A stretch of 64,000 nt of DNA from Methylobacterium brachiatum (GCF_020523825.1 NZ_JAJALK010000017.1:31589-95588), one strand, 5' to 3'; shown: positions 46,772-56,330, counted from the stretch's first letter. Numbers and translations are program-made. Notes: generated from the sequence alone by a model not told the origin.

Positions 46772-46932
46772 TCAGTCTCCGAGGTTGTCGATCCAGCTGG
46801 GCAGGAGATTGGTCAGCGCGTGCCGCCTGTGGCCGGCTCGACCGGTCACCGTCTCGGCTCGCCAGAGGGCGTGAATGATCGCCTGGTCGATGCCGTCCGC
46901 GACGGCCTCGAACAACGGGTCGAGGTCTGCTG
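46772..46932 (-). pseudogene. C-terminal remnant of a DmpA-like (P1/S58) aminopeptidase
   Basis: The frame reads LDPLFEAVADGIDQAIIHAL, then WRAETVTGRAGHRRHALTNL, the characteristic C-terminal end of DmpA/L-aminopeptidase D-esterase proteins (TGRDGHTVxAL). It ends three bases before the M55 gene on the same strand. The IS3 element at about 46933 replaces its N-terminal portion. DmpA and DppA-type peptidases next to each other would form a D-amino-acid/peptide-degrading pair. Confidence 0.65.
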
Positions 46933-47989
46933 ACCTGACCGGCGGGCTTTGGACCGGGCTGATTGAGAGGATCAGCCAGGACCGGAGGAGCTGGACATGC
47001 GGCGAGGTCAGAAGACGAGTGCGGAGCAGATCGTGCTCAAGCTGCGCCATATCGAGGTTCAGACAGATCAGGGCAAGAATTTAGCCCTTGCATGCAGGGA
47101 GGTGAAAATCTCCGAGCGGAGCTATTATCGCTGGCGTAAGTAGTACGGCGGGCTGAATGTGGACCGGGCCAAGAAGATGAACGATCTGGAGCGCGAGAAC
47201 GCGCAGCTTCCTCGCCTGGTAGCCGATTTATCGCTGGAGAAACAGGTGCTGGCGGACGTCGCCTCGGGAAACTTGTAGCCCCCGAGCGACGCCGGCAGGC
47301 GGTCGACGGCATCCGGGCGAAGTACGACCTCACGGAACGTCACGCCTGCCGGATCGTCGGCCAGCATCGGGGCACGCAGCGCTACGTGTCCACGTTGCCG
47401 GCCGACGAGGATGCGCTGACCCAGGCCACCATCGCCTCGGCGTCCGAGTATGGGCGCTACGGCTACCGCCGCATCACCGCGCTGCTGCAGGCAGCAGGAT
47501 GGCAGGTGGGCAAGGATCGGGTTCAGCGGATCTGGCGTCGCGAGGGGCTCAAGGTCCCGCAGAAGCACCGACCACGCAGTCGCCTGTGGCTGAACGATGG
47601 ATCCTGCGTGCGGCTGCGCCCGCTCCATCGCAACCACGTCTGGAGTTTTGACTTCGTCCAGGCCCGGACCCACGACGGACGCTCGCTCCGGATCCTGACG
47701 CTGATCGACGAGCATAGCCGGGCTTGTCTGGCGCTGAAGGTGGCGCGACGCATCAACAGCGTGGGCGCGATCGAGGCGCTGGCCGACGCCATGTGCCTAC
47801 ACGGCATCCCGGAACACATCCGCTGCGACAATGGCCCTGAGATGATCTTGAAGGCGCTGCGCAAATGGGTTGCGAAGACCGGCCCGCAGATCCAGTACAT
47901 CGCTCCAGGATCGCCGTGGGAGAACGGGTATTGCGGGAGCTTCAACGGCAAGCTTCGTGACGAGTGCCTGCGCCAAGAAATCTTCTACT
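46933..47989 (+). mobile_element. IS3-family (IS407-like) element, truncated on the right
   Basis: It contains OrfA (46997) and most of OrfB. The left end is placed by the break in the peptidase frame. At 47990 a second IS3 element begins, and the right end of the first is missing. Confidence 0.65.
46997..47278 (+). pseudogene. IS3 (IS407-like) OrfA with a premature stop
   Basis: The frame reads TSAEQIVLKLRHIEVQTDQG, then CREVKISERSYYRWRK, the IS407-type helix-turn-helix. A TAG stops it at 47141-47143, and the same frame goes on with DRAKKMNDLERENAQLPRLV (coiled coil) to 47278. The in-frame stop inactivates the protein. Confidence 0.7.
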
Positions 47990-48024
47990 TGGCTTGCTGC
48001 CGGTTTCACGGACACCCGGTTTAG
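47271..48024 (+). pseudogene. IS3 (IS407-like) OrfB, truncated
   Basis: The frame starts near 47271 and encodes YGRYGYRRITALLQAAGWQV, VWSFDFVQARTHDGRSLRIL (first Asp), IRCDNGPEMILKALRKWV (second Asp) and PWENGYCGSFNGKLRDECL (Glu). After LRQEIFY the reading enters the next IS, so the last 40 or so residues are lost. Confidence 0.75.
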
Positions 48025-48051
48025 GTGTGATGGTGAAGCCGGAGGTGCTCC

Positions 48052-48339
48052 ATGCAGCGTCGCAAGTTCGGGCGTGAGTTCAAGATCGAGGCGGTTCGAC
48101 TGGTTCGCGAACGTGGTGTCAGTGTCGCGCAAGCGGCGCGTGACCTCGACGTTCACGAGACGATGCTGCACCGGTGGGTGAAGCAGGCGACGGCCGATCC
48201 GCAGCACGCCTTTCCCGGTCAGGGCCAGATGAAGCCCGAGCAGATCGAGATTGATCGCCTGCGCAAGGAGGTCGCTCGTCTGAAGGCGGAGCGTGATATC
48301 CTAAAAAAAGCCGCCTACTTTGCGAGGGAAGCGATATGA
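48052..48339 (+). CDS. IS3 transposase OrfA
   Basis: A 95-residue protein with the helix-turn-helix RGVSVAQAARDLDVHETMLH and a leucine-zipper helix EIDRLRKEVARLKAERDIL, ending KKAAYFAREAI. The AAAAAAAG run at 48303-48310 is a canonical -1 slippery site (codons AAA AAA), where ribosomes can shift to make the OrfAB fusion. The stop overlaps the OrfB ATG by 4 bp. Confidence 0.88.
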   Translation: MQRRKFGREFKIEAVRLVRERGVSVAQAARDLDVHETMLHRWVKQATADPQHAFPGQGQMKPEQIEIDRLRKEVARLKAERDILKKAAYFAREAI

Positions 48340-49196
48340 AGTTCGCTTTCATTGCAAAGCATCGCGCCGTCTGGCCGGTGGCCTGGATGTGCTCGGCACT
48401 GAGCGTGTCGCGCTCGGGATTCCAGGCTTGGCTCACCCGGACGCCCAGCCAACGCGCACGGGAGGATGAAGTCATCCTGGTCAAGACCCGCGCCAGCTTC
48501 GTGACCAGCGACCGCACCTACGGGGCAAGGCGCGTCTGGCGCGACGTGCTGGCCGAGGGCATCTCGTGCGGGCTGCACCGCGTCGAGCGGATCATGCGCC
48601 AGAACGCCTTGCGGGCACGGCCACGCCGACGCGGGCTGCCGAAGGACGAGGGTGAGCGGGCGACCACTTCACCCAATCTTCTGGAGCGGCGGTTCGCGGC
48701 CGATGCTCCGAACCGAAAATGGATCGCCGACTTCACGTATATCTGGACCGCCGTGGGCTGGCTCTACGTCGCCGCCGTCATCGACTTGTTCTCACGCCGT
48801 GTCGTGGGCTGGTCGATGCAGACCAGCATGACGGCGCAACTTGTCACGGATGCGCTCGTCATGGCGATCTGGCGCAGGGGCAAGCCGGATGCTTTGCTGC
48901 ATCACTCGGATCAGGGTTCGCAATACACGAGTGAAGCCTTCCAGCGTCTAATGGCCGAGCACGATGTGACTTGCTCAATGAGCCGGTCGGGCAACGTATG
49001 GGACAACGCGGCGATGGAAAGCTTCTTCTCGTCGCTGAAGACAGAGCGCACGGCCCGGCGGACCTACCGCACACGGGACGAGGCTCGCGCGGACGTGTTC
49101 GATTACATCGAGCGCTTCTACAACCTGGCGCGGCGGCACTCGACCTTGGGCTACCTCAGCCCTGTCCAGTTCGAAAACCGAGCCAAGTTAGCTTAG
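48336..49196 (+). CDS. IS3 transposase OrfB
   Basis: A 286-residue rve-core transposase. HTH_21-type segment ASFVTSDRTYGARRVWRDVL, first Asp in KWIADFTYIWTAVGWLYVAA, second Asp in HHSDQGSQYTSEAFQRLM and Glu in NVWDNAAMESFFSSLKTE. The end RRHSTLGYLSPVQFE is intact. The DD(35)E arrangement is complete and the element's ends are present, so it may be active. Confidence 0.9.
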   Translation: MKFAFIAKHRAVWPVAWMCSALSVSRSGFQAWLTRTPSQRAREDEVILVKTRASFVTSDRTYGARRVWRDVLAEGISCGLHRVERIMRQNALRARPRRRGLPKDEGERATTSPNLLERRFAADAPNRKWIADFTYIWTAVGWLYVAAVIDLFSRRVVGWSMQTSMTAQLVTDALVMAIWRRGKPDALLHHSDQGSQYTSEAFQRLMAEHDVTCSMSRSGNVWDNAAMESFFSSLKTERTARRTYRTRDEARADVFDYIERFYNLARRHSTLGYLSPVQFENRAKLA

Positions 49197-49226
49197 GACG
49201 GTGTCCACCAAACCGGCAGCAGGCCA

Positions 49227-49394
49227 GAGCAACGACTTGGTCTGCAGGCACCGCTTCAGGCCGTTCCCGAGTTGGGGTCGGAGCGCGGCAGGCACCCACA
49301 TGGTTACGCGGTAGTGCCCGTCGTGGAGCTCCAAGTGGGCGTTCTTCGGATCGGGCTTGCGAGGCAATCGGGTCACCGCGGCGCTGGGGGCCAT
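49227..49394 (-). pseudogene. N-terminal fragment of a tyrosine recombinase
   Basis: From the ATG at 49394 the frame reads LPRKPDPKNAHLELHDGHYR, then VTMWVPAALRPQLGNGLKRC. This is the beta-hairpin-plus-helix N terminus seen in phage/ICE integrases of the DUF6538-containing type (HL..R.g.Yyfr..VP..l...lG). The IS3 element cuts it at 49226 and no catalytic R-H-R-Y part is nearby. It may be the relic integrase of a lost island. Confidence 0.5.
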
Positions 49395-49628
49395 ATATCC
49401 CCGGTTTGTCCCGGGATGTGTTCCGGAAAGCCAAGTTCAATCAAGCGCTTCGTCGGTTAACAAAGACCTAGGTTCTGCCCAGGAAAACTTCTTCCGTCTC
49501 CGTCAGCTACCTGACACTTCTCCAAGATGACCGACATCGCCCGGCGCGAGTGTCGGGACGAAGATGTCCGGTGACGCAGCGCCGGAAGACCGCGCGGCTG
49601 TCCGTCTTCACGCCGCGGGCCGCCGTCA

Positions 49629-49745
49629 CTTCGACACGCAGGACGGGCTGATCTGCAGCGCCGCAGCGATCGGCCGGATACTCTCGCCAGCTTCGTAGCG
49701 CGCCACCGCACGGGCCCGCAGGTCGTCCGCGTAAGGCCGCGTCAC
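49629..49745 (-). pseudogene. IS630-type OrfA scrap
   Basis: The minus strand from GTG 49745 reads VTRPYADDLRARAVARYEAG, then ESIRPIAAALQISPSCVSK and stops. This is the N-terminal helix-turn-helix of IS630-type OrfA proteins; the rest is absent. Confidence 0.6.
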
Positions 49746-49826
49746 CCTCCCTCCAAGCGCCGACGCAACGGAGGATCAGATGACCCGATGCCTGAAAGCC
49801 CCGATTCGATCAAACTAAGGCACGCT

Positions 49827-51116
49827 CTAGCGCAGCCCGAATGTCCGCCGGACCAAGACGATGCAGAGCAGGCTGACGCTGGCCGCGAACATCAGGAAGA
49901 AGCTCGGGGCGAGCGCCGTGTGGGTGATCGCGATCAGGCTCTCGATCCAGAACGGCGCGAAGCCGCCGAACAGCGTCACGCCGACATTGTAGCTGATGTT
50001 CATGCCGGTGCTGCGCGTGCGCGTCGGGAAGATCTCGGCCATGAGCGCCGGAAGCGCCGCGCTGTAGCTCGCCTTGAGGGCGCCGATCAGCGCGAGCACC
50101 GGTACGATGACGAGAAGCGCCGGATAGCTGATCAGCAGCGCGAAGGCCGGAAACATCAGCACGAAGACCGCGATCACCACGGCCCGCATGATCGGCGTCC
50201 GCCCGACCTTGTCCGACCAGTGCCCGACCAGCGGCGCTACCGTCATCAGCATGACGGCCCCGACGAACGAGGCGACGAAGCCGATCCAGGAGGGCAGGCC
50301 GAGCTGGTTGACCGCGTAGGTCGGCGTGTAGCTGATCATGTAGTTCAGCCCCGTGGAGGTCGCCACGAGCCCGGTCGCCAGCAGGATGTTCAGCCATTGC
50401 TGCATGAACAGGTCGCGCATGGGCGAGTTGGTCGCCTCCCCTTCGGTCGAGTCCTCGAACTCGGGGGTCTCCGCGATGTTGCGCCGGATGTAGAGGCCGA
50501 CGGGCCCGATCAGCAATCCGAACGCGAAGGGCAGGCGCCACCCCCAGGAGGCGATCTGGTCCGGGCTGAGCGTGGCGCTCAGGATCACTCCGGACAGGGC
50601 CGCCATCACGCTGGCCAGGCCCTGGCTGGCGAACTGGAAGCTCGCGAAGAACCCTTTCCGCGCCGGACCGTGCTCAACCATGAAGGCGGTCGAGGCGCCG
50701 AACTCGCCGCCGACGGAAAAGCCCTGGATCAGCCGGGCGGCCAGCACGCCGATCGACGCGAAGATGCCGATCGACTCGTAGGACGGCATCACCACCATCA
50801 TGAAGGTGCCGATCATCATGAGCAGGATCGACAGCATCAGCGCCGGCTTGCGGCCGACCCTGTCGGCGTACAGGCCGAGCACGATCGCACCCAGCGGACG
50901 CATCAGATAGGAGATGCCGAAGCTGCCCAGCGCCAGCAGCAGCGAGGTGGTCGGGTTGCTGCTCGGGAAGAACAGCTTCGAGATCGTGACCGCGAAATAC
51001 AGGTACAGGGTCAGGTCGTAGAACTCGAGGGCGTTGCCGATCGAGGAGGCGATCACGGCCTTGTACATCTGCGACGCGTCGCGGGAGGGTGCTGCGCGCG
51101 CGGCCGCTGCTGACAT
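49827..51116 (-). CDS. MHS-family (MFS) transporter
   Basis: A 429-residue symporter: KAVIASSIGNALEFYDLTLY in the first helix, LMRPLGAIVLGLYADRVGRK in loop 2-3, LIQGFSVGGEFGASTAFMVE and GWRLPFAFGLLIGPVGLYIR follow. The C-terminal half has PALMAEIFPTRTRSTGMNIS. This pattern places it near proline/betaine or dicarboxylate porters of the MHS group. The ATG at 51116 is chosen by alignment; an in-frame start at 51146 is possible. It is the last gene of a minus-strand set with a gamma-glutamyltransferase, so it may export or import the amino acid released. Confidence 0.82.
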   Translation of the reverse strand: MSAAAARAAPSRDASQMYKAVIASSIGNALEFYDLTLYLYFAVTISKLFFPSSNPTTSLLLALGSFGISYLMRPLGAIVLGLYADRVGRKPALMLSILLMMIGTFMMVVMPSYESIGIFASIGVLAARLIQGFSVGGEFGASTAFMVEHGPARKGFFASFQFASQGLASVMAALSGVILSATLSPDQIASWGWRLPFAFGLLIGPVGLYIRRNIAETPEFEDSTEGEATNSPMRDLFMQQWLNILLATGLVATSTGLNYMISYTPTYAVNQLGLPSWIGFVASFVGAVMLMTVAPLVGHWSDKVGRTPIMRAVVIAVFVLMFPAFALLISYPALLVIVPVLALIGALKASYSAALPALMAEIFPTRTRSTGMNISYNVGVTLFGGFAPFWIESLIAITHTALAPSFFLMFAASVSLLCIVLVRRTFGLR

Positions 51117-51206
51117 GATGAACCTGATGCTGGTGCGGGGCGACAAAGGTTGCTGTCCGGCGTGCTCGCAGGCGCCGAACCGTCGTCCATTCCGGTGGCG
51201 AGGGCT

Positions 51207-52802
51207 CTAGAAACCGCCCGCGTGGCCGTCCTTGCGGGGGTCGGAGCCGCCGACGTAGCCGCCGTCGATCCGGCGCACGAGCTGCGCACCGCCGAAGCCG
51301 AAGGCGGAATCCGGCGGCTCGCGCACGAGCTCGTGGCCCCGTGCCTCCAGCTCGCCCAGCACCGCGGCCGGGAAGGCGGTCTCGACCGCGACCTGCAATC
51401 CGGCGACGTGGCGCCAGCGGGGCGCATCCACGGCGGTCTGCGGGTCCTGCCCCCAGAGCTGGGTCCGCACGAGGACTTGCACGTGCCCCTGCGCCTGGAT
51501 GGGGCCGCCCATGAAGCCGAAGGCCATCAGCGGCGCCCCGTCCTGCATGACGAAGCCCGGGATGATCGTGTTGAACGGGCGCTTGCGCGGGCCGACCTGG
51601 TTGGGATGGCCCTCGGCCAGGGTGAAGCCGTAGCCGCGGTTCTGCAGGCTGATGCCGGTCTCCGGCACCACCACCCCGGAGCCGAAACCCGAATAATTCG
51701 ACTGGATGTAGGAGACCATCATGCCGTCGGCATCGCCGGTGGCGAGGCATACGGTGCCGCCCTCGTTCGGCGCCCCGTGGCCGAAGACCTGCGCGCGCCG
51801 GCGGTCGATCAGGGCCGCCCGGGAGGCGAGATAGGCAGGATCGAGCAGGTGGTCGTGGGTGACCTTGGTCATGTAGCGCAGGTCGGCCGCGTAGGCGTAG
51901 ACGTCCGCGAAGGCGAGCTTCATCGCCTCGATCTGCAGATGGAGCGCGTCGGGGCTGTCCGCGGGCAGGTCCGCGAGGCCGGTCGAGCGCAGGATCCCCA
52001 GCGCCATCAGGGCCGCGATGCCCTGCCCGTTCGGCGGGATCTCGTGCAGGCTCGCGCCGCCGAAATCCTGCCGGATGGTGCCGCACCAATCCGTGCTGTG
52101 CTCCGCCAAGTCGCTCTCGTCGAGGGCGGCGCCGTGCTGGCGGGCGAAATCCGCGATCCGGTGCGCCAGCTCGCCCCGGTAGAAGGCCTCGCCCCGCGTC
52201 TCGGCGATCAGCCGGAGCGTCCGGGCATGGCCGGGGGCCCGGAACAGCTCGCCGGCGGCCGGCGTCCGCCCGTCGGGCATGAAGGTCGCCGCGAAGCCGG
52301 GCTGGGTCTTCAGCTCCGCCGCGCCGCGCCGCCATAGCTCGGCGATGACCGGCGAGACCAGGAAGCCCTCCTCCGCGTAGCCGATGGCCGGCTCGAACAG
52401 GCGCGCGAACGGCAGGCGTCCGAACCGCCGCGACAGCTCCACCCAGGCCGAGACCGCGCCGGGCACCGTGACGGTGTCCCAGCCGCGATGCGGAAACGCA
52501 CTGTGCTGGGCGAAGCGCTCCGGCGTCCAGCCGGCCGGCGAGCGCCCTGATGCGTTGAGCCCGTGCAGCTGGCCCTCGTGCCACAGTATGCAGAAGGCGT
52601 CCGACCCGATGCCGTTGCCGGTGGGCTCGACCACGGTCAGCGCGATGGCCGCGGCCAGCGCCGCGTCGAGGGCGTTCCCACCCTGGTGCAGCATCCTCAG
52701 CCCGGCCTGCGTGGCAAGGGGCTGCGAGGTGGCGACGAGGTTCCGGGCGAAGACCGGCGAGCGCCGGGAAGCGTAGATCGCGTCGTGTCGGTATTGCATC
52801 AT
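51207..52802 (-). CDS. Gamma-glutamyltransferase family protein
   Basis: A 531-residue Ntn hydrolase precursor. FARNLVATSQPLATQAGLRM and GGNALDAALAAAIALTVVEP open the large subunit. The autoprocessing and catalytic Thr is in NEGGTVCLATGDADGMMVSY, and VQSNYSGFGSGVVVPETGI-like text follows. Members cleave gamma-glutamyl bonds of glutathione or related amides, and some are cephalosporin acylases. No signal peptide is seen, so a cytoplasmic role is likely. Two ATGs (52802, 52799) are adjacent; the first is used. It sits between an SDR and an MHS transporter. Confidence 0.85.
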   Translation of the reverse strand: MMQYRHDAIYASRRSPVFARNLVATSQPLATQAGLRMLHQGGNALDAALAAAIALTVVEPTGNGIGSDAFCILWHEGQLHGLNASGRSPAGWTPERFAQHSAFPHRGWDTVTVPGAVSAWVELSRRFGRLPFARLFEPAIGYAEEGFLVSPVIAELWRRGAAELKTQPGFAATFMPDGRTPAAGELFRAPGHARTLRLIAETRGEAFYRGELAHRIADFARQHGAALDESDLAEHSTDWCGTIRQDFGGASLHEIPPNGQGIAALMALGILRSTGLADLPADSPDALHLQIEAMKLAFADVYAYAADLRYMTKVTHDHLLDPAYLASRAALIDRRRAQVFGHGAPNEGGTVCLATGDADGMMVSYIQSNYSGFGSGVVVPETGISLQNRGYGFTLAEGHPNQVGPRKRPFNTIIPGFVMQDGAPLMAFGFMGGPIQAQGHVQVLVRTQLWGQDPQTAVDAPRWRHVAGLQVAVETAFPAAVLGELEARGHELVREPPDSAFGFGGAQLVRRIDGGYVGGSDPRKDGHAGGF

Positions 52803-53012
52803 CGGTCTCGTGGACGGCCAGGCTCCCGGAGCCCGTCTTGGCAAGCCTTATGCCCTTTATTCCGGGCCACGTTGAGCGGGGGGCACTGTCCGGATGGCCG
52901 TGACCGGAATCTCCTGGCCGAACAGCCGTATTCGGCGGCGCATCCAGAACGATGCCACCGAATACGCCCTTCGCCTCGGGGCCGGACGCGTGCAGGCTCG
53001 CGTCCCGGCGGC

Positions 53013-53771
53013 CTAGAGCCTCACGCCTTCCAGATAGCCGCGGTTCCAGGTCGGGCTGATGAGGATCTCGTTGACGCAGACGGTCGACGGAAGCCGCGCC
53101 ACGAACAGGATCGTCTCGGCGAGATCCTCGGATTGCAGCATGCGCGCCTTGTCGTCCGCGGTGACCGGAACAGGACGCTTCTCCAGGATCGGCGTCGCGA
53201 CCTCGCCCGGGCAGATGCAGCAGGAGCGGATGCCGTGGCCGCATTCCTCCTGGTTCAGGCTCTCGGAGAGCGCGACCAGTCCGTGCTTGGCCGCGGAATA
53301 GGCCGGCCCGGTCAGCTTGGAGACGTAGCGGCCGGCCCAGGACGAGACCTGGACGATCAGGCCGCCGCCCTGGGCGCGCATCGTCGGCAGGACGGCCCGG
53401 GAGGCGTAGAAGGGGCCGTTGAGATCGACGCCGATGACCGCGTCGATGTCGGCGGGCGAGATCTCGCTCCAACTCCGCTTCGGCACGTTGAGCCCGGCGG
53501 AGTTCACCAGGATGTCGCAGCGCCGGTAGGCCGCGTGGACCGCGTCCCAGGCGCGTTCCACCGCGTCGGCGCAGCCCATGTCGGCCGCCGCCACCAACGC
53601 CTCGCCACCCACGGCGCGGACCTGTTCCGCGGTCTGCTCCAGGGCCTCCGCCCGGCGTCCCGTGAGGGCGAGCCGCACCCCGGCCCGGGCCAGCGCCACC
53701 GCGGCGGCCTGTCCGATGCCGGACCCGGCGCCCGTCACCCAGGCGACCTGTCCTTCGATATCGCGCAGCAT
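53013..53771 (-). CDS. Short-chain dehydrogenase/reductase
   Basis: A 252-residue SDR. The cofactor motif TGAGSGIGQAAAVALARAGV lies at the N terminus, NSAGLNVP is the NAG motif, the catalytic Ser is in IVQVSSWAGRY and YSAAKHGLV carries Tyr and Lys. The end (VNEILISPTWNRGYLEG) resembles NADP(H)-dependent 3-ketoacyl/serine-dehydrogenase-like SDRs. Substrate unknown. The start is 80 bp after the binding-protein gene, so they form one minus-strand transcript. Confidence 0.85.
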   Translation of the reverse strand: MLRDIEGQVAWVTGAGSGIGQAAAVALARAGVRLALTGRRAEALEQTAEQVRAVGGEALVAAADMGCADAVERAWDAVHAAYRRCDILVNSAGLNVPKRSWSEISPADIDAVIGVDLNGPFYASRAVLPTMRAQGGGLIVQVSSWAGRYVSKLTGPAYSAAKHGLVALSESLNQEECGHGIRSCCICPGEVATPILEKRPVPVTADDKARMLQSEDLAETILFVARLPSTVCVNEILISPTWNRGYLEGVRL

Positions 53772-53851
53772 GTCGAGCTATCTCCCAGGTGTCCCGTGCC
53801 GGTCGCGGCCATGACCGGGCGCATCGATCGGGTGCCCCTCTCCCTCGTCCT

Positions 53852-55078
53852 CTAGCCCTTGCCGGCTAGGGGGCAGCCGCCGTCCGCGAGGGGGCGGAAC
53901 GCCTGCTCGGCGGGAATGGTATCGAGGAGCTTGTACAGGTCCCACGCGCCCTTGGATTCGGCCGGTGCCTTCACCTCGAACAGGTACATCGGGTGCAGCT
54001 TGCGGCCATCGACCCGAACGGATCCCTTGCCGAACAGCGGGTCGTCCGTCGGGTTGGCCTTCATCCAGGCCATCGTCGTCTGCGCGTCCTTCGACTTGGT
54101 CGCCGCCACCGCCTTTAGGTAATGCAGGAGTCCGGCATAGACGCCCGCCTGGTTCATCGTCGGCATGCTGCCGTTGTGGAGCCGCGCGAAGCGCTCGGAG
54201 AAGGCGCGCGTGTCCGGGTTGAGGTCCCAGTAGAACGACTCGGTGAGCACCAGTCCGCGGGCCGTCTGCAGGCCGAGCGCATGCACGTCCACGGCGTAGA
54301 TGAGCAGCGCAGCGAGCGTCTGGCCGCTGTCCATGAGGCCGAACTCGTGCGCCTGCTTGACGGCGTTGATGGTGTCGCCGCCGGCATTGGCGAGCCCGAC
54401 CACCTTCGCCTGCGAAGCCTGGGCTTGGAGTAGGAACGACGAGAAGTCGGCGGCCGGAAACGGAACCTTGGCGGCCCCGAGTACGCGGCCCCCGCCCTTC
54501 TGGACGACCGCGGTGGCCTCGTTCTGGAGCGAGATCCCGAACGCGTAGTCGGCGGTGAGGAAGTACCAGGTCCCGCCCCCGCGCTTGAGCATGGCGCCGG
54601 CCGTGCCGTGCGCCAAGGCGTAGGTGTCGTAGGTCCACTGGATCGTGTTGGGCGAGCAGGCCTTGCCGGTCAGGTCCGTGGTGCCGGCGCCGGAATCGAT
54701 GAAGATCCTGGTCTTCTCGCGGGTGACCTGGCTCACCGCCAGGGCCACCGAGGAGGTCGGCACGTCGAAGATCGCGTCGACGCCGTCGCGGTCGTACCAT
54801 TGCCGCGCGATGGCCGCGCCGACATCCGGCTTGTTCTGGTGGTCGGCGGCGACGAGCTCGACCCGCACCTCGGCGCCGGTCGTGGCGGAGTCCCTGGCAA
54901 AGTCCTCGATCGCGAGCCGCGCGGCGACGACGGACCCCGGCCCGCCCGTGTCGGAATAGACCCCGGACATGTCGTTGAGGACGCCGACCTTCAGGCGGAT
55001 CGGCTCGGCGGAGGCTGTCCCGGCCAAGGCACTGCAGGCGATCGCGGCCGCGAGGACGCAATTGCGGATCAGCGCCAT
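53852..55078 (-). CDS. Branched-chain-amino-acid-type solute-binding protein
   Basis: A 408-residue periplasmic protein with a Sec signal (CVLAAAIACSALAGTASAEP) and the type-1 binding fold of LivJ/amide-binding proteins: VGVLNDMSGVYSDTGGPGSV, ELVAADHQNKPDVGAAIARQ, VSQVTREKTRIFIDSGAGTT. It would bind an amino acid or amide for a Liv-type ABC importer whose permease and ATPase genes are not in the window. It heads the SDR-GGT-MHS gene set. Many paralogues of this protein exist per genome in such bacteria. Confidence 0.85.
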   Translation of the reverse strand: MALIRNCVLAAAIACSALAGTASAEPIRLKVGVLNDMSGVYSDTGGPGSVVAARLAIEDFARDSATTGAEVRVELVAADHQNKPDVGAAIARQWYDRDGVDAIFDVPTSSVALAVSQVTREKTRIFIDSGAGTTDLTGKACSPNTIQWTYDTYALAHGTAGAMLKRGGGTWYFLTADYAFGISLQNEATAVVQKGGGRVLGAAKVPFPAADFSSFLLQAQASQAKVVGLANAGGDTINAVKQAHEFGLMDSGQTLAALLIYAVDVHALGLQTARGLVLTESFYWDLNPDTRAFSERFARLHNGSMPTMNQAGVYAGLLHYLKAVAATKSKDAQTTMAWMKANPTDDPLFGKGSVRVDGRKLHPMYLFEVKAPAESKGAWDLYKLLDTIPAEQAFRPLADGGCPLAGKG

Positions 55079-55289
55079 GATAGACCTCCCGCGGAACGGT
55101 TCTTTTTATGAGCGCTACGAGGGCACGGGCTACAACCCAGCGTCAAGCCCGATCCCGCGGGCTGCATGCGCGGTTCGGTGTTTCGTTTCGCCCGCAAATG
55201 GCCGAACGCGGCGCGTCCGCTCTAAGTTGTGCAGTCCCGGAGTGTGATGGTGCATCATCAATCCTGACGCGTCAGGAGGAGGATGGCCT

Positions 55290-56316
55290 ATGGCAAGCGT
55301 TCTTCACGGCAGCGCCCGAACGACGCCGCGTATTCGAGCTGAGCTCCAAGCGTCGCAAGAAAATAGCCGCGCCCTGGCCGCCGCGTACGGGCTGAACCCG
55401 AAGACGGTCGCCAAATGGCGTGGGCTTGCTCTGACGAGCGATGCTCCGATGGGCCCGAAGAAGCCTAAGAGCACGGTCCTGACGCCGGCCGAGGAGGCCA
55501 TCGTGGTCGTGTTTCGGCGTCGGACGCTTCTGCCGCTCGACGGTGTCCTGGGCTGCCTGCGCGACACGATCCCCAACTTGAGCCGCTCCGCTCTGCATCG
55601 ATGTCTGCAACGGCACGGCATCTCCCGCCTTCCGGCCGACGAGACGACGCAGACGCGCAAGCGCTTCAAGATCTACGAGATTGGCTACGTGCATATCAAC
55701 AGTTGTAGTCTGCGCCACGCCGACGGCAAGTTGGTCATACTCCTGGAAATCGGCCCAACTTAGAAGTTTATATACGTCGAATTCTACGATAGAGCGGGAA
55801 AGAAGGAGGAAGCAGCCTTCCTCAGGACCGTCGTGGCTGCCTTCCTCTACTAAATTCCCACGGTGCTGACCGACAACGGCATGGCCTTCGCCGATCTGCC
55901 GAAGAACAGGACTGGGCCAAGCCGACAGTTTCTCGGACCGCACATTTTCGATCGCGTCTGTATCGAGCACGGCATCGAGCATCGCCTGACCAAGCCCTAC
56001 CATCCCTGGACCAATGGGCCCTTCGACAGGCTCAGGATGAGGGTCCGAGCGCATGAACCGCACGATCAAGGATGCGACCGTAAAGGTCTTTCACTACAAC
56101 GATCTGAAGAGCCTGAGAGCGCATGTCCTGGTCTTCGTCACAGCCTACAATTTCGCCAAGCACCTCAAGGCGCTCCGTCGGACGACCCCGTTTCAGACCA
56201 ACTGTCACGCCTGGACCAACGACCCAGACCGGTTCAGGATCAATTTGCATCACTTCATCCCGGGACCATACATTCCCGCCCCCACGGGTGAGGTGGCCGT
56301 TCGCATTCATTCGTAA
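55290..56316 (+). pseudogene. IS481-like rve transposase, multiply broken
   Basis: Pieces in order: NSRALAAAYGLNPKTVAKWR (helix-turn-helix), LPLDGVLGCLRDTIPNLSRS, YEIGYVHINSCSLRHADGKL (first core strand, with the usual Asp replaced by Asn in VHINS), LTDNGMAFADLP (second Asp), HRLTKPYHPWTNG and MNRTIKDATVKVFHYNDLKS. Stops occur near 55761 and 55852. At 56019-56044 a short repeat replaces the normal GQAER residues before MNRTIKDA and shifts the frame. The element is dead. Confidence 0.8.
56019..56044 (+). repeat. TTCGACAGGCTCAGGATGAG repeat, copy 1
   Basis: The core TTCGACAGGCTCAGGATGAG lies between CCC and GG inside the transposase gene, exactly between the conserved NG and ERMNRT positions. 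Related copies occur at 59469 and 59739. Confidence 0.75.
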
Positions 56317-56330
56317 GTCTGGTGCTTAAA

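Larger units (their letters stand above)
47990..49226 (+). mobile_element. Complete IS3-family element, about 1.24 kb
   Basis: Inverted repeats TGGCTTGCTGCCGGTTT (47990 on) and, reversed from 49226, TGGCCTGCTGCCGGTTT mark both ends. It contains intact OrfA and OrfB. The three bases on either side differ (ACT and GAG) and the interrupted OrfB does not resume, so the element is flanked by a deletion or rearrangement rather than a simple insertion. Confidence 0.8.

Noticed and set aside
50674..53472. A 932-codon minus-strand frame across the MHS, GGT and SDR genes
   Set aside because: It overlaps three recognisable genes in another frame and has a low-complexity composition typical of shadow frames.
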